DNA of 64,000 nucleotides from an uncultured Collinsella sp. (GCA_902497025.1 CABVDJ010000002.1:1-64000), one strand, 5' to 3'. Shown: positions 1 to 9,879, counted from the first letter of the stretch. The notes: generated from the letters alone by a model not told the origin. Translations and numbers: made by a program.

Positions 1-26
1 CACCGAGCCGTACGCTTGAACTGAGA

Positions 27-57
27 AGGGGGAGGCCTAGCGGCCTCACCCTTTTTT
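27..57 (+). terminator. Intrinsic terminator of an upstream gene outside the window
   Basis: A GC-rich hairpin with a roughly 10-bp stem (GGGGGAGGCC / GGCCTCACCC, one mismatch) is followed by six T residues. It ends transcription of whatever gene lies to the left, which cannot be seen. Confidence 0.8.
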
Positions 58-183
58 GCGTTATATACATGTTGTGCTTTGGGACCTAGCTTCCCCGTAT
101 GCGCTCTTACTGTTTGGCTGTTTTTTGAGTCCATCTAGTTTATTTGAGCGATAATTACTCGCATTGGCGTTAGGGAGGGCTTG

Positions 184-825
184 ATGTTTACCGTATTTGT
201 CTTGGGCAATATTGCTTCGGGTAAGTCGACTGCCTGCCGCTATTTCGAATCTCGTGGCGCTATGCTTATCGATCTGGATGAGCTTGCAAAATCGCTGTAT
301 GTGCCGGGCTCTGATATCGTCAATGCTCTCGCGGATGAATTCGGTTGGGACATTTTGGATGAGGAAGGCGGCATTCGCCGCAGTATCCTCGCTTCTCGAG
401 CTTTCGCTTCTCCTGATTCGGTCGCACGGCTCAATGGCATCGTGCATCCCGTTCTGATTGAACAGCTTTCTCTTAGGATTCTCGATCCGGTTTGTTGTAC
501 GGTTTCATCTCCCCGTTATCCCTTTGCGGTGGTCGAGGTTTCAGCTCCGACTGGTTTTGAGGATGCATTTGGCTTGGCTGATGAAATTCTGGTCATTAGC
601 GCCCCTTTGTCAGTTCGTCGCGAGCGCGCTATTCAACGTGGCATGGAGCCATCTGATTTCGATGCCCGTTCTGCTTGCCAGCCCGATGAGTCTGCGCTGT
701 GCAATCTCGCTACAACGGTGATTGATAATTCGGCAGCCGATAATTCGCTCTTTGAGCAGCTTGACTCATGGCTTGCATGCCACGGGTTTATAGATACTCC
801 GGATAAGGAGGAGGCCGATGCCTAA
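184..825 (+). CDS. coaE: Dephospho-CoA kinase
   Basis: Catalyses the last step of coenzyme A synthesis, phosphorylating the ribose 3'-hydroxyl of dephospho-CoA in the cytoplasm. The P-loop GNIASGKST lies at residues 7-15, followed by the family's DLDELAK stretch near residues 30-37 and a VVEVSAP strand mid-protein. At 213 aa the length is typical. ATG 184 is chosen over TTG 181 because the AGGGAGG ribosome site at about 172-178 is well spaced from it. The stop overlaps the next gene by 8 bp, implying co-translation. The third codon positions are AT-richer than in most neighbours. Confidence 0.9.
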   Translation: MFTVFVLGNIASGKSTACRYFESRGAMLIDLDELAKSLYVPGSDIVNALADEFGWDILDEEGGIRRSILASRAFASPDSVARLNGIVHPVLIEQLSLRILDPVCCTVSSPRYPFAVVEVSAPTGFEDAFGLADEILVISAPLSVRRERAIQRGMEPSDFDARSACQPDESALCNLATTVIDNSAADNSLFEQLDSWLACHGFIDTPDKEEADA

Positions 826-1399
826 GGCACGTTTCTTTACGTGGTATCGCGTGGCGCCACTTGCCGTTGTGTTCGTCTTCGGCCTTATTTCGCTCGTCTA
901 CTCGTGTGCTCCTGCCGCTTTCTTTAAGCCGCTGTATCCGATTGACTACGAGGCGTATGTAAAGCAATCCAGTATTTCGCATAATCTGGATCCGTATCTG
1001 GTGTGCGCTGTCATTAAGTCGGAATCGAATTGGGATCCCGAGGCCGAGTCGAATCAGGGTGCTCAGGGATTGATGCAGCTGATGCCCGAGACTGCCCAGG
1101 ACATGATCGCCAAGGGCCTTGTCGACGGAGGGGAGTATTCGGTCGACAATCTTAACGATCCGGCTACGAATATCGAGTTTGGCTGCGCATACCTCTCGTA
1201 TCTTCTCGCCTATTTCAACGGGTCGACGGATAGTGCCATCGCCGCCTATAACGCCGGTATGGGCAATGTCGACGGATGGGCGCAGCAGAACACGTCACTC
1301 CATAATGCGATTACCTTCCCTGAAACTCAGGCTTATCTGATTCGCGTCAATAATGCCTGGGTTCGATATAAGACTCTCTATCCCGGTCGGTTCGTATAG
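818..1399 (+). CDS. Membrane-anchored lytic transglycosylase (Slt/MltE-like)
   Basis: Cleaves peptidoglycan between MurNAc and GlcNAc with formation of a 1,6-anhydro ring. One N-terminal membrane segment (about residues 12-30) would anchor it outside the cell. The transglycosylase domain shows KSESNW with the putative catalytic Glu at residue 69, GAQGLMQLMPETA at 81-93, and AIAAYNAGMGNV near residue 140, the three hallmark blocks of this fold. It is short (193 aa) and consists of the catalytic domain only. The 8-bp overlap with coaE suggests one transcript. Its precise role in growth or division cannot be told. Confidence 0.85.
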   Translation: MPKARFFTWYRVAPLAVVFVFGLISLVYSCAPAAFFKPLYPIDYEAYVKQSSISHNLDPYLVCAVIKSESNWDPEAESNQGAQGLMQLMPETAQDMIAKGLVDGGEYSVDNLNDPATNIEFGCAYLSYLLAYFNGSTDSAIAAYNAGMGNVDGWAQQNTSLHNAITFPETQAYLIRVNNAWVRYKTLYPGRFV

Positions 1400-1450
1400 G
1401 ACTAAGCCCACCGCCTGCGTATACTGCAGATGTACGAGTTAGGAGTATCC

Positions 1451-3691
1451 ATGGCGGAATTTGAAGTAGAACGCGTTGGTGGTGAACTTAAGCGCTTTGG
1501 CGTTGAGGGCGCTGATGTGCCGTTTAAGGTCGTGTCTCCATACGAGCCCGCTGGTTCCCAGCCTAAGGCCATTGAGTCACTTGTGCGGGGCGTGAGGGAC
1601 GGAGACCGCTATCAGGTTTTGCTGGGCGTGACTGGTTCGGGCAAGACCTTCACGATGGCAAAGACTATTGAGGCCCTGGGAAAGCCGACGCTGGTCATGG
1701 CCCCCAATAAAACGCTCGCTGCTCAGCTTGCGAGCGAGCTCAAAGAGTTCTTTCCCAACAACGCTGTGGTCTACTTCGTCTCGTACTACGACTACTATCA
1801 GCCCGAGGCGTATGTGCCGCAAAGCGATACATATATCGAGAAAGACTCCTCGATTAACGAAGAGGTCGAGATGCTGCGCCATCAGGCGACCGCGTCACTG
1901 CTCTCTCGACGTGATGTGATCGTTGTCGCATCGGTCTCGTGTATCTATGGCATTGGCTCTCCTGAGGACTATGCGGGTCTGGCTCCAAACGTCGACAAGA
2001 AGGTGCCGCTCGAGCGCGATGACTTTATCCATGCACTTATCGACATTCAATATGATCGCAATGACTATGACCTGGCACGTGGCACGTTCCGCGTGCGCGG
2101 CGATGTTGTTGACGTGTATCCGCCTTATGCCGAGCATCCGTTGCGGTTTGAGTTCTTTGGCGACGAGGTCGAGCTGATTGCCGAGATCGATGAGGTCACC
2201 GGTGAGATGCTTCGTGAGTACGAGGCCATTCCCGTATGGCCGGCATCGCACTACGTGACCGAGAAGCCGAAGGTCAAGGCGGCTCTGAAATCGATCAGCG
2301 AAGAGTGCGAGAAGCGCGTGGCGGAGCTCAAGGCGACCGACAAGTTGCTCGAGGCGCAGCGTCTGCAGCAGCGTACCGATTATGATCTTGAGATGCTCGA
2401 GACGATGGGCTTTTGCAACGGCATCGAGAACTACTCGCGTCATCTGGACGGTCGCAAGCCGGGTGAGCCGCCGTTTACCCTAATCGATTACTTTCCCAAG
2501 GATATGCTCTGCATCATCGATGAGAGCCATGTGACGGTGCCGCAGATTCGCGGCATGCACGAAGGTGACCGCTCGCGTAAGGTGACGCTGGTGGAACACG
2601 GTTTTCGCCTGCCCTCGGCGCTCGATAACCGCCCGCTTCGTTTCGATGAGTTTGAGGCAAGGATCCCCCAGTTTATCTATGTTTCGGCCACGCCGGGCGA
2701 CTACGAGCTGCGGGTGAGCCAAAACGACGTGGAGCAGATTATTCGTCCGACCGGCCTGCTCGACCCCAAGATTGACGTGCGTCCAGTTCGCGGTCAGATT
2801 GACGATCTTGAGGACGAGATTCGCGAGCGCGTTGCCCGCAAGGAGCGCGTGCTGGTGACCACGTTGACCAAACGCATGGCCGAGGACCTGACCGACCATC
2901 TACTTGATGCGGGCATTAAGGTCAATTACATGCACTCTGATACGGCGACAATGGACCGTGTCGAGATCCTGCGAACGCTGCGCGAGGGCAAGATCGATGT
3001 TCTCGTTGGCATCAACCTGCTTCGCGAGGGCTTGGATCTTCCCGAGGTCTCACTGGTGGCAATTCTCGATGCCGATAAGGAAGGCTTCTTGCGCAACCGC
3101 CGTTCGCTGATTCAGACGATTGGCCGTGCGGCCCGTAACGCCGATGGCGAAGTCATCATGTATGCAGACGTTGTGACCGATTCGATGAAAGAGGCCATCG
3201 AGGAGACGCAGCGCCGTCGCGAGATTCAGATGGCATATAACGAAGAACATGGCATTGTGCCCAAGACAGTGCGCAAGGCCATCAACGACATCTCAAGTTT
3301 TATTGCCGAGGCCGAAAAAACCGTGGGTTCCAAGGGGCGCTCGAAGGGCGACTCTCTTGGCCATGGCGCATTCTATACGCCCGATGAGTCGGGCGAGGGC
3401 GGCGTGCCGGAAACGGTGGCGCCCGAGCAGACACTTGCGGAGCAGTTGGAAGAACTGCCGCATGACGAGCTTGTGCGGATTGTCGAATCCATGGAAGAGG
3501 ATATGCGTAACGCTTCTGCCGCCATGGACTTTGAGGAGGCGGCGCGCCTGCGCGATGCCGTCGTTCAGATTCGGGCGATGCTCGAGGGCGCGTCTGAGGA
3601 CGAGACGATCGAGCGCTTACGTTCACAGGCCCGCAAGGGTTCCACTTTCGCATCGGGCAGAAAACGCCAGGGCGCACGGTTTAAGAAATAG
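1451..3691 (+). CDS. uvrB: Excinuclease ABC subunit UvrB
   Basis: Damage-verifying helicase-like subunit of nucleotide excision repair. Walker A GVTGSGKT is at residues 59-66, the YYDYYQPEAYVP beta-hairpin that clamps DNA follows near residue 100, and the DESH Walker B box is near residue 357. Helicase motifs V/VI (GINLLREGLDLPE, QTIGRAARN) are intact. A C-terminal UVR motif (DFEEAARLRD) is present for UvrC contact. ATG 1451 is preferred to 1430 because TTAGGAG lies directly upstream of it. The product is 746 aa. uvrA and uvrC lie within 14 kb downstream on the same strand. Confidence 0.97.
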   Translation: MAEFEVERVGGELKRFGVEGADVPFKVVSPYEPAGSQPKAIESLVRGVRDGDRYQVLLGVTGSGKTFTMAKTIEALGKPTLVMAPNKTLAAQLASELKEFFPNNAVVYFVSYYDYYQPEAYVPQSDTYIEKDSSINEEVEMLRHQATASLLSRRDVIVVASVSCIYGIGSPEDYAGLAPNVDKKVPLERDDFIHALIDIQYDRNDYDLARGTFRVRGDVVDVYPPYAEHPLRFEFFGDEVELIAEIDEVTGEMLREYEAIPVWPASHYVTEKPKVKAALKSISEECEKRVAELKATDKLLEAQRLQQRTDYDLEMLETMGFCNGIENYSRHLDGRKPGEPPFTLIDYFPKDMLCIIDESHVTVPQIRGMHEGDRSRKVTLVEHGFRLPSALDNRPLRFDEFEARIPQFIYVSATPGDYELRVSQNDVEQIIRPTGLLDPKIDVRPVRGQIDDLEDEIRERVARKERVLVTTLTKRMAEDLTDHLLDAGIKVNYMHSDTATMDRVEILRTLREGKIDVLVGINLLREGLDLPEVSLVAILDADKEGFLRNRRSLIQTIGRAARNADGEVIMYADVVTDSMKEAIEETQRRREIQMAYNEEHGIVPKTVRKAINDISSFIAEAEKTVGSKGRSKGDSLGHGAFYTPDESGEGGVPETVAPEQTLAEQLEELPHDELVRIVESMEEDMRNASAAMDFEEAARLRDAVVQIRAMLEGASEDETIERLRSQARKGSTFASGRKRQGARFKK

Positions 3692-3694
3692 CGA

Positions 3695-3736
3695 ACAGGC
3701 CCCGAGTTCCCTGTGGAGCTCGGGGCCTGTGTCTTT
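3695..3736. terminator. Bidirectional-looking terminator between convergent genes
   Basis: A perfect 12-bp stem (ACAGGCCCCGAG / CTCGGGGCCTGT) is followed by GTCTTTT on the + strand and by an A/T-rich tract on the other side. It lies between the ends of uvrB (+) and the flavoprotein gene (-). Confidence 0.85.
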
Positions 3737-3756
3737 TGCGCACTGGAATTCGTGCG

Positions 3757-5397
3757 TTAGAGGTCTGCAATCAGGGCTTCGGCACAACGGATGCCGTCGG
3801 TGGCCGCGCTCATGATGCCGCCAGCATATCCAGCTCCCTCACCACAAGGGTAGAGACCCGGGGTCGACACGGCATGGCACGTTCGGTCTCGGGTGACAGT
3901 GACAGGTGAGCTCGAACGAGTCTCCACGCCGGTAAGAACGGCATCGGGGCGGTCGTAGCCTCGTAGCTTTTTTCCGAGTAGGGGAAGTCCCAAGCGGAGC
4001 GACTCGACGATATACTGCGGCAGGGCTTCGTCAATTGCCGTCCAGGTCACACCGAGCGGATAGGTGGGCTTTACCTTTCCGGGCGCCTTGCTGGCGCGTC
4101 CTGCGAGGAAATCTCCGACGAGTTGTGCCGGTGCGTTCCAGTTGGAACCGCCTAGGCGATAGGCGGCCGCCTCGCAGGCGCGCTGGAGCTCGATGCCGGC
4201 GAGCGGGTCATCGTTGGGAAGGTCCTCAGGCGTGACGTTAACGAGCAGGGCGGCGTTTGCGTTGCGTCCGTCGCGGGCATTGAGGCTGGCGCCGTTGACG
4301 CACAGGTGGCCCTGCTCGGAAGAGGCGGCGACAACCTGCCCGCCGGGGCACATGCAAAACGAGAACACGCTGCGGCCGTTGGGAAGATGGGCGACGAGCT
4401 TGTAGGGGGCTGCTCCGAGGGCAGGATGTCCCGCCAAGGCTCCATATTGGGCTCGGTCGATGTCGCGCTGCGGATGCTCGATGCGAACGCCCATGGCAAA
4501 GGTCTTTTGTGCGAGGGCCACGTTGTGGTCCTTAAGGAGCTCAAAAATATCGCGAGCAGAATGCCCGCAGGCGAGGATGAGGTGCTTTGTCTCGATTGGC
4601 TCGTAAGCGGCGTCTTGGGACGATTGGACATCAATACCGGTGATGGCGCCAGACGCGTCGATGTGAATGTCGACGAGCTTTGTTCGATAACGGACGATAC
4701 CTCCGAGCTGCTCGATGCGCTGGGATATAGCGGTGACAACCGTGGGAAGGATGTCGGAGCCAATGTGCGGCTTGGCATCCCACAGAATATCGCGGGGCGC
4801 ACCCGCCTCGACGAAGGTTTCGAGGATAAGGCGATGGGCGGGATTTTTTGTTCCCGTATTGAGCTTGCCGTCCGAGAAGGTCCCCGCGCCGCCCAGACCA
4901 AACTGGATATTACTCTCGGGGTCGAGGATGCGCTCCTTTAGAAAGAGGTCGATCGCATGCGAGCGGCGAAATGCCGGGTCGCCGCGCTCGATGAGCAAGG
5001 GCTTAAGACCTGCTTTGGCGAGCGTTAGCGCGGCGAAAAGGCCAGCGCATCCGGCGCCGACAACGACAGGGCGTTCTTGAGGTGCGTCGGAGACGGGGGA
5101 GGGGAATGAAGGCTCATCGTCTTCTATCGCGCGTACGCGCGAGCGGTCACGCTCGGCAACGCTGTCGACCGCTTCTCGCTCGAGGTGGGGACTAGTCAGC
5201 TCAACACGAAAACTCAGGATAAAATGGACGTCTCGTTTTTTGCGAGCGTCGATTGACTTGCGGTGGAGTTCGATGGACTTGATCTCGGAGTCCTTGCAAC
5301 GTAGGATGCGCTTGGCGACTCGCTTGCCAACAATGAGGCAGGCATTTTCATCGCGGGCTTCATCGAGCGACGCGTTGACTTGGGTGATTTCGATCAT
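3757..5397 (-). CDS. FAD-dependent dehydrogenase of the COG2509 type
   Basis: A 546-aa flavoprotein. The N-terminal ~105 residues form a family-specific lead-in domain. A dinucleotide-binding GAGCAG motif follows at residues 114-119 within VVVGAGCAGLFAALTL, then a GLGGAGTFSDGKLNTGTKNP block characteristic of this uncharacterised family, and a C-terminal YPCGEGAGYAGGIMSA FAD-contact motif. The substrate is unknown. Start ATG 5397 is chosen because TAAGGAGA lies just upstream. The longer frame extends back into the neighbouring terminator and gene and is rejected. Confidence 0.85.
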   Translation of the reverse strand: MIEITQVNASLDEARDENACLIVGKRVAKRILRCKDSEIKSIELHRKSIDARKKRDVHFILSFRVELTSPHLEREAVDSVAERDRSRVRAIEDDEPSFPSPVSDAPQERPVVVGAGCAGLFAALTLAKAGLKPLLIERGDPAFRRSHAIDLFLKERILDPESNIQFGLGGAGTFSDGKLNTGTKNPAHRLILETFVEAGAPRDILWDAKPHIGSDILPTVVTAISQRIEQLGGIVRYRTKLVDIHIDASGAITGIDVQSSQDAAYEPIETKHLILACGHSARDIFELLKDHNVALAQKTFAMGVRIEHPQRDIDRAQYGALAGHPALGAAPYKLVAHLPNGRSVFSFCMCPGGQVVAASSEQGHLCVNGASLNARDGRNANAALLVNVTPEDLPNDDPLAGIELQRACEAAAYRLGGSNWNAPAQLVGDFLAGRASKAPGKVKPTYPLGVTWTAIDEALPQYIVESLRLGLPLLGKKLRGYDRPDAVLTGVETRSSSPVTVTRDRTCHAVSTPGLYPCGEGAGYAGGIMSAATDGIRCAEALIADL

Positions 5398-5410
5398 CGA
5401 GGTCTCCTTA

Positions 5411-5448
5411 GAGGCAAGAAAGAGGCCGTCCGGTATCCCAGACGGCCC
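5411..5448 (-). terminator. Terminator of the HI0933-type flavoprotein gene
   Basis: Read leftward, GGCCGTC / GACGGCC pair around a 10-nt loop and are followed by a TCTTTCTT tract. It separates the two flavoprotein genes although both run leftward, so they are probably separate transcripts. Confidence 0.75.
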
Positions 5449-5477
5449 GAATGCGTTTTTGATTATAGACTGCGCGG

Positions 5478-6749
5478 CTACAAGCTGCTTGCAGCGCGAA
5501 TGCCCGAGAGCCAGGCCCACGCAAGGTTAAAGCCTCCGCAATCGGCGTCGATGTCGAGCGCTTCGCCGCAGACGTAAAGCGGGGCGTCGACAACGCAGCG
5601 CGTGCGTAGACTGGGTGTTGAGATGCTCTCGACAGATACACCACCACGCGTGACCTGCGCCGAGCGCTCCTCGGCTGTACCCTCGACGAGCAACTTAAAG
5701 TGCTTGAGAATCGAGACCAGGTGGATGACATCGTTGGAGCCTGGATGGCACTGCTCAAACGCTGTGCAGACGACGCAGGAGAGTTGCGGGGCGAGCATGC
5801 CGTCGAGCCAACGGGGATCGCGGGGCGAAAAGCCGCCGAGCAGCTTAACGCGCTGGTTAAGCATATCGAGCAGCTCGTCTTTAGAGAGGTCGGGGAAAAC
5901 GTCGAGCAGGATCGTATCGCCGCGCTGGATACGACGGGAGAGGTTGAAGACAGCGACGCCCGAGATGCCGAAGGTTCGAAACAGCACTTCACCGTCTTCG
6001 TGCCAGAGCTCACTATGGTTGCGGGCGAGCGTCAAGCGGGCGCGGACGCGCAGACCATCCAACGTCTTGAGTGCCGCCCGATCGCCAGCGACCGTTGCCG
6101 ATACGGGGCAGAGGATGGGGTGCAGCGAAGTGAGGGGGAGGCGAAACGTATCGGCGATACCGGTGGGGTTGCCGCCCGTGGCGATAATTACGGCATGTGC
6201 CTGCAGGGCCTCGTTCTTGCGAGGGACATCGGCGAGCGCTTTCCGAAGCGAGCGGAGCTCCGATTTTCGGTCGTCGTGCTTTTTTGCCTTGAGCACCCGC
6301 GCTGGACGGTCTATTTGGAGTGCCCAGCCTTCGGAAGCTTTGTGCGCCGAGGCAACGTTGGCTCCGCAGATTAAGGTGATACCTAGGCGGTCGCAAACGT
6401 TGAGAAGCGCATCGCGCACCGATTCAGCGCGAAGGGAGCGCGGGTACAGCCGGCCTTCCTCGGAGGTTGTCATGATACCCAGCGAGGAGAAGAAACCCAT
6501 AAGCTCTTGTTCGGGCTGGGGGCCCATGACGGATTCGACGAATGCGGGGTGGTTATACCGCTGAGGATCAATCGATTCGTTGGAGAGGTTGCAGCGGCCG
6601 TTACCGGTCGCAAGGAGCTTAAGGCCACAGGCGACATCGCGCTCAACGATGCAGACGCTTTTGCCAGCGCGTGCGGCCGTAATGGCAGCGGCGAGGCCTG
6701 AAGCCCCGCCGCCGATTACCAGGACGTCATAGAAGGCGCTCGCGTTCAC
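5478..6749 (-). CDS. NAD(P)/FAD-dependent oxidoreductase, HI0933/YhiN (BaiN-like) family
   Basis: A 423-aa flavoprotein with the dinucleotide motif GGGASG at residues 13-18, the family signature LLATGNGRCN near residues 45-55, and a C-terminal LYVCGEALDIDADCGGFN block that closes the FAD site. Some family members are annotated as 3-dehydro-bile acid reductases (BaiN). That activity cannot be inferred here and the substrate should be considered unknown. Translation starts at GTG 6749, directly after the TAA of the mrp gene with no gap, implying translational coupling. Confidence 0.85.
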   Translation of the reverse strand: MNASAFYDVLVIGGGASGLAAAITAARAGKSVCIVERDVACGLKLLATGNGRCNLSNESIDPQRYNHPAFVESVMGPQPEQELMGFFSSLGIMTTSEEGRLYPRSLRAESVRDALLNVCDRLGITLICGANVASAHKASEGWALQIDRPARVLKAKKHDDRKSELRSLRKALADVPRKNEALQAHAVIIATGGNPTGIADTFRLPLTSLHPILCPVSATVAGDRAALKTLDGLRVRARLTLARNHSELWHEDGEVLFRTFGISGVAVFNLSRRIQRGDTILLDVFPDLSKDELLDMLNQRVKLLGGFSPRDPRWLDGMLAPQLSCVVCTAFEQCHPGSNDVIHLVSILKHFKLLVEGTAEERSAQVTRGGVSVESISTPSLRTRCVVDAPLYVCGEALDIDADCGGFNLAWAWLSGIRAASSL

Positions 6750-7580
6750 TTAGGCCTCGTCGGTCTCGTGCGGGGTAACGGCCTCGACGGCAGAGACTGC
6801 CTTGGGCAACATGCCATCGGGCAGCGCGGTCTCGACCTCGCCCTTATCGCAGGCCTCGGCGAGTGCCGGATTAATGGGAAGCTGGCCCAAGATGTCGAGG
6901 TTATAGCGATCTGCGACCTCGGGGAGCTTGCTCTTGCCAAAGACCTCAATCTTCTTGCCGCAGTCGGGGCACTCAATATAGCTCATGTTCTCGACAATGC
7001 CCAGAATGGGGACGTTCATCTTCTCGGCCATGTTGACCGCCTTGGCGACGATCATCGAGACCAGATCCTGCGGGCTCGTGACGATGACGATGCCGTCAAC
7101 GGGCAACGACTGGAAGACGGTGAGCGCGACGTCGCCTGTTCCCGGAGGCATGTCGACCAGCAGGTAGTCGATGGGGCCCCACGAGGTCTCGCTCCAGAAC
7201 TGCCTAATGGCGCCTGCGATGACCGGACCGCGCCAAAGGACGGGGTCGGTCTCGTTTTGGAGCAGCAGGTTGGAGCTCATGACCTTGACGCCGTGCTCGG
7301 AGATTTCGGGCAGCATAAGGTTGCCAAGGGCATGGACGTGGCGTCCGCTCATACCGAACATCTTGGGGATGGAGGGACCGGTGATGTCGGCATCGAGAAC
7401 GCCGACCTTGTGGCCGTGACGGGCAAGCTCGGTGGCGATGGCACCGGTGACAAACGACTTGCCGACACCGCCCTTGCCGGAAAGCACGGCGATGACGCGT
7501 TTGACCTCGGACAGCGTGTTCTCCTCAAATTGCGACGGCGACGTTTGTCCGCCGGCGGCCTGTGCGTGCTCGCAACCCAT
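6750..7580 (-). CDS. mrp: Mrp/NBP35-family P-loop ATPase, Fe-S cluster carrier
   Basis: A 276-aa cytoplasmic ATPase of the ApbC/Mrp group that carries and transfers iron-sulfur clusters. The deviant Walker A GKGGVGKS is at residues 35-42. DADITGPSIP and VDMPPGTGD mark the switch regions. A CPDC pair near residue 210 is the expected bridging cluster ligand. An additional N-terminal MGCEH segment contributes one more Cys. Start ATG 7580 has AAAGGAG upstream; the longer frame to 7637 lacks a ribosome site. The gene directly abuts the downstream flavoprotein gene. Confidence 0.9.
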   Translation of the reverse strand: MGCEHAQAAGGQTSPSQFEENTLSEVKRVIAVLSGKGGVGKSFVTGAIATELARHGHKVGVLDADITGPSIPKMFGMSGRHVHALGNLMLPEISEHGVKVMSSNLLLQNETDPVLWRGPVIAGAIRQFWSETSWGPIDYLLVDMPPGTGDVALTVFQSLPVDGIVIVTSPQDLVSMIVAKAVNMAEKMNVPILGIVENMSYIECPDCGKKIEVFGKSKLPEVADRYNLDILGQLPINPALAEACDKGEVETALPDGMLPKAVSAVEAVTPHETDEA

Positions 7581-7725
7581 GTATGACTCCTTTGTATATG
7601 TTGGGGCCGGGGCCCCGTGATGTGACACGAGCGTCATTGTACCCTCGTTTGCGAGCGGGAGTCATTTGCGATGCATTTGGGCCGAGCGTGCTTGCAATAC
7701 GATGGGTCCAAGCGAATGGGCGGGC

Positions 7726-9879
7726 TTACTGAACTTTGCTGGCAAACTCGAGGTATTGCATGCGCTGCAGCTTGTCGATCGTCGAGGCGTATGGGCTGTC
7801 TTCAGATTCCAAGTCGTAGCGCAGCCCGTCGGCACCAAGGTAGCCGGCGACATTGATGGTGGGCACATCTGACCTTGTTGCAAGCAGGGCCTTTTGATAG
7901 TCGGTGAGCGGGGCGCCGATCTTATTAAGGGTAATGGCTGCAATCTCGTTTGCCCCGACGGTGTCGTAGACGTTGAGCTCAGTATTGCCGGCGATTTCAT
8001 AGTTAGCCCAGACGAAATAGGTCGACTGATAGACACGGAAAGCGTGGCTTGCCGTGTCTTCCTGAGGGTACAGCTCGTCGTTGAGAGTCGTTGCGGCGCT
8101 CGGCTGATGGTCGCCAAAAAAGACAAGGACAACCGGTCTGCCGATATTGCGGAGCTCGTTGATAAAGTACTCGAGGTCCCGGTCGGATGCGTTGATGCAG
8201 GTGAGATAGGTGTTGAGCGCGCTATTGGCGCCCTCGCTGGCTCCCTCGACCCAATAGTTTGTCAGCTCTTCGGCGGGAACGGTGCCATAGTCGTAGCCGC
8301 CGTGATTTTGCATCGTGACGTCAAAGATGAACTGCGGTGCTTCGTCGGTTCTAAGCAGGTCGAGTATCTTGTCGTAGGTGGCGTAGTCGCATACGCCGGC
8401 ATGGTAACAGGGCGCACCTTCGAAATCGCCGATTGAAAGAAAGTCTCCAAAGCCCAGCTGCTGATAGATTTTATCTCGATGGTAGTTGACGGGGTTTTGC
8501 GGGTGCATAGCGGTAGCGGTATACCCAAGCTCTTTAAGGTCCTTTGCCAGGCTGTTGACGCCATTCATCTGATACAGCTGATAGGGGATCTTGCCTAATC
8601 CGACAAAGGCCGTTGTCGCTCCGGTCAAAAATTCGAATTCGGAGTTTGCCGTTCCGCCACCGGTGACCGAAGCGAGCATGGTGCCGCGAACAAGCGTGTC
8701 GGGAAGCGAGTTGTAGAATGCGGGGCCGGTGTACCCGGCTGCCTGGAGCTGCTCAAAGCACGAAAGGTCGCTAAAACTCTCGTTCATGACGGCAACAATC
8801 GTCGGCTTGATTTCATTGAACTGGGCAACGGCCGCCGCGCGTTGCTCGCTCGAGCCATACGTGCTGTCGTAGGCGACGGCGAGCTCCTGCTCGATGCTCT
8901 GCGCCTCATCGGGCGTATAGTCTTCGGGCTTCTCAATGGGCAACTCGTTGACCATTTCGGTGAACGAAGTGATAAAACCCTGAGACGCATATGTGGTGAT
9001 GGGCTGCCAACGGTCAAATCCAAAATTCAGCGCCTGCTCCAAGTCGATGCTGGAAAAGCCCGAGAGCCCCACAACGGTCACTAACAGAAAAGCACAGAGG
9101 TTAGCGGCGATTGCGGGGAAGACATGGGTGGGCGTACGGAGCTTTCGCGGACGGATAAGCGAAAGAAGCCCCAGGGAAATCTCCAGCAGGGCGAGAGAGG
9201 TTACGATTCCGGCGGTAAAGGTAAACTCGTATCCCTCGCTCACCTCCATTGCGGTGCCAAGGGCCAAGATATCGCTTGGCAGGATGGCTTCGCCTTTAAA
9301 CGTTATGACGAAGTGCTCGGCAATGCCAAGGATGCAGCAGGCGACGGGCACGAGGGCCATGACGCCTCCATGACGCTGTCCCAGCAAATAAAGGGAGAGC
9401 AGAACCGTCGCGAGCAGCCCGACGGAAAACCCGAATGAGTTGGCGGGAATGCGATAGAACGTTTCGTTGCAGGCAATTTCGAGTGAAACGAACGAGAGCG
9501 CTGAAACAGCGGCGATGACAAGGATGTCACGGCAAATACAGGCAACCGTTCCCGTCGCAAGATCGGTTTGGTCGATAAGTCCCGAAACCAAGGGCTCGAC
9601 AAGAAGTATGACGGCGGCAGCACCGAGCGCCGAATAAGAAAGGACCCATAGGGAACTGTCCTCATTTACGAGCAATTGATTCGTAATCCATGCAGCTACC
9701 ATGCCGAGCGGGATGAGGAGCGTCGCGCACCAAAAGACGCGGGCAATGGGCGGCTTTTCATTGTGTTTGATTGAAAAATACACGCGCACGACGACGGTGG
9801 CCACGATAAGGATGGCGATGAATATGGGCAGATTGGCCATGTCACTCGAAGTGATTTCAAGGGGGATATCTTCGGTCAT
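7726..9879 (-). CDS. LtaS-family membrane sulfatase (phosphoglycerol transferase-like)
   Basis: A 717-aa protein with several N-terminal membrane helices (roughly residues 15-265) and a large extracellular alkaline-phosphatase-fold domain. MNESFSDL supplies the metal-binding Glu, GGGTANSEFEFLTG the nucleophile Thr, and FGDHQPS the C-terminal metal ligands, all as in LtaS. The natural reaction is transfer of glycerol-phosphate to a cell-envelope polymer; which polymer this organism makes cannot be told. Start ATG 9879 follows AGAGGAA. The upstream extension to 9954 is rejected. No terminator was seen between it and mrp. Confidence 0.87.
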   Translation of the reverse strand: MTEDIPLEITSSDMANLPIFIAILIVATVVVRVYFSIKHNEKPPIARVFWCATLLIPLGMVAAWITNQLLVNEDSSLWVLSYSALGAAAVILLVEPLVSGLIDQTDLATGTVACICRDILVIAAVSALSFVSLEIACNETFYRIPANSFGFSVGLLATVLLSLYLLGQRHGGVMALVPVACCILGIAEHFVITFKGEAILPSDILALGTAMEVSEGYEFTFTAGIVTSLALLEISLGLLSLIRPRKLRTPTHVFPAIAANLCAFLLVTVVGLSGFSSIDLEQALNFGFDRWQPITTYASQGFITSFTEMVNELPIEKPEDYTPDEAQSIEQELAVAYDSTYGSSEQRAAAVAQFNEIKPTIVAVMNESFSDLSCFEQLQAAGYTGPAFYNSLPDTLVRGTMLASVTGGGTANSEFEFLTGATTAFVGLGKIPYQLYQMNGVNSLAKDLKELGYTATAMHPQNPVNYHRDKIYQQLGFGDFLSIGDFEGAPCYHAGVCDYATYDKILDLLRTDEAPQFIFDVTMQNHGGYDYGTVPAEELTNYWVEGASEGANSALNTYLTCINASDRDLEYFINELRNIGRPVVLVFFGDHQPSAATTLNDELYPQEDTASHAFRVYQSTYFVWANYEIAGNTELNVYDTVGANEIAAITLNKIGAPLTDYQKALLATRSDVPTINVAGYLGADGLRYDLESEDSPYASTIDKLQRMQYLEFASKVQ

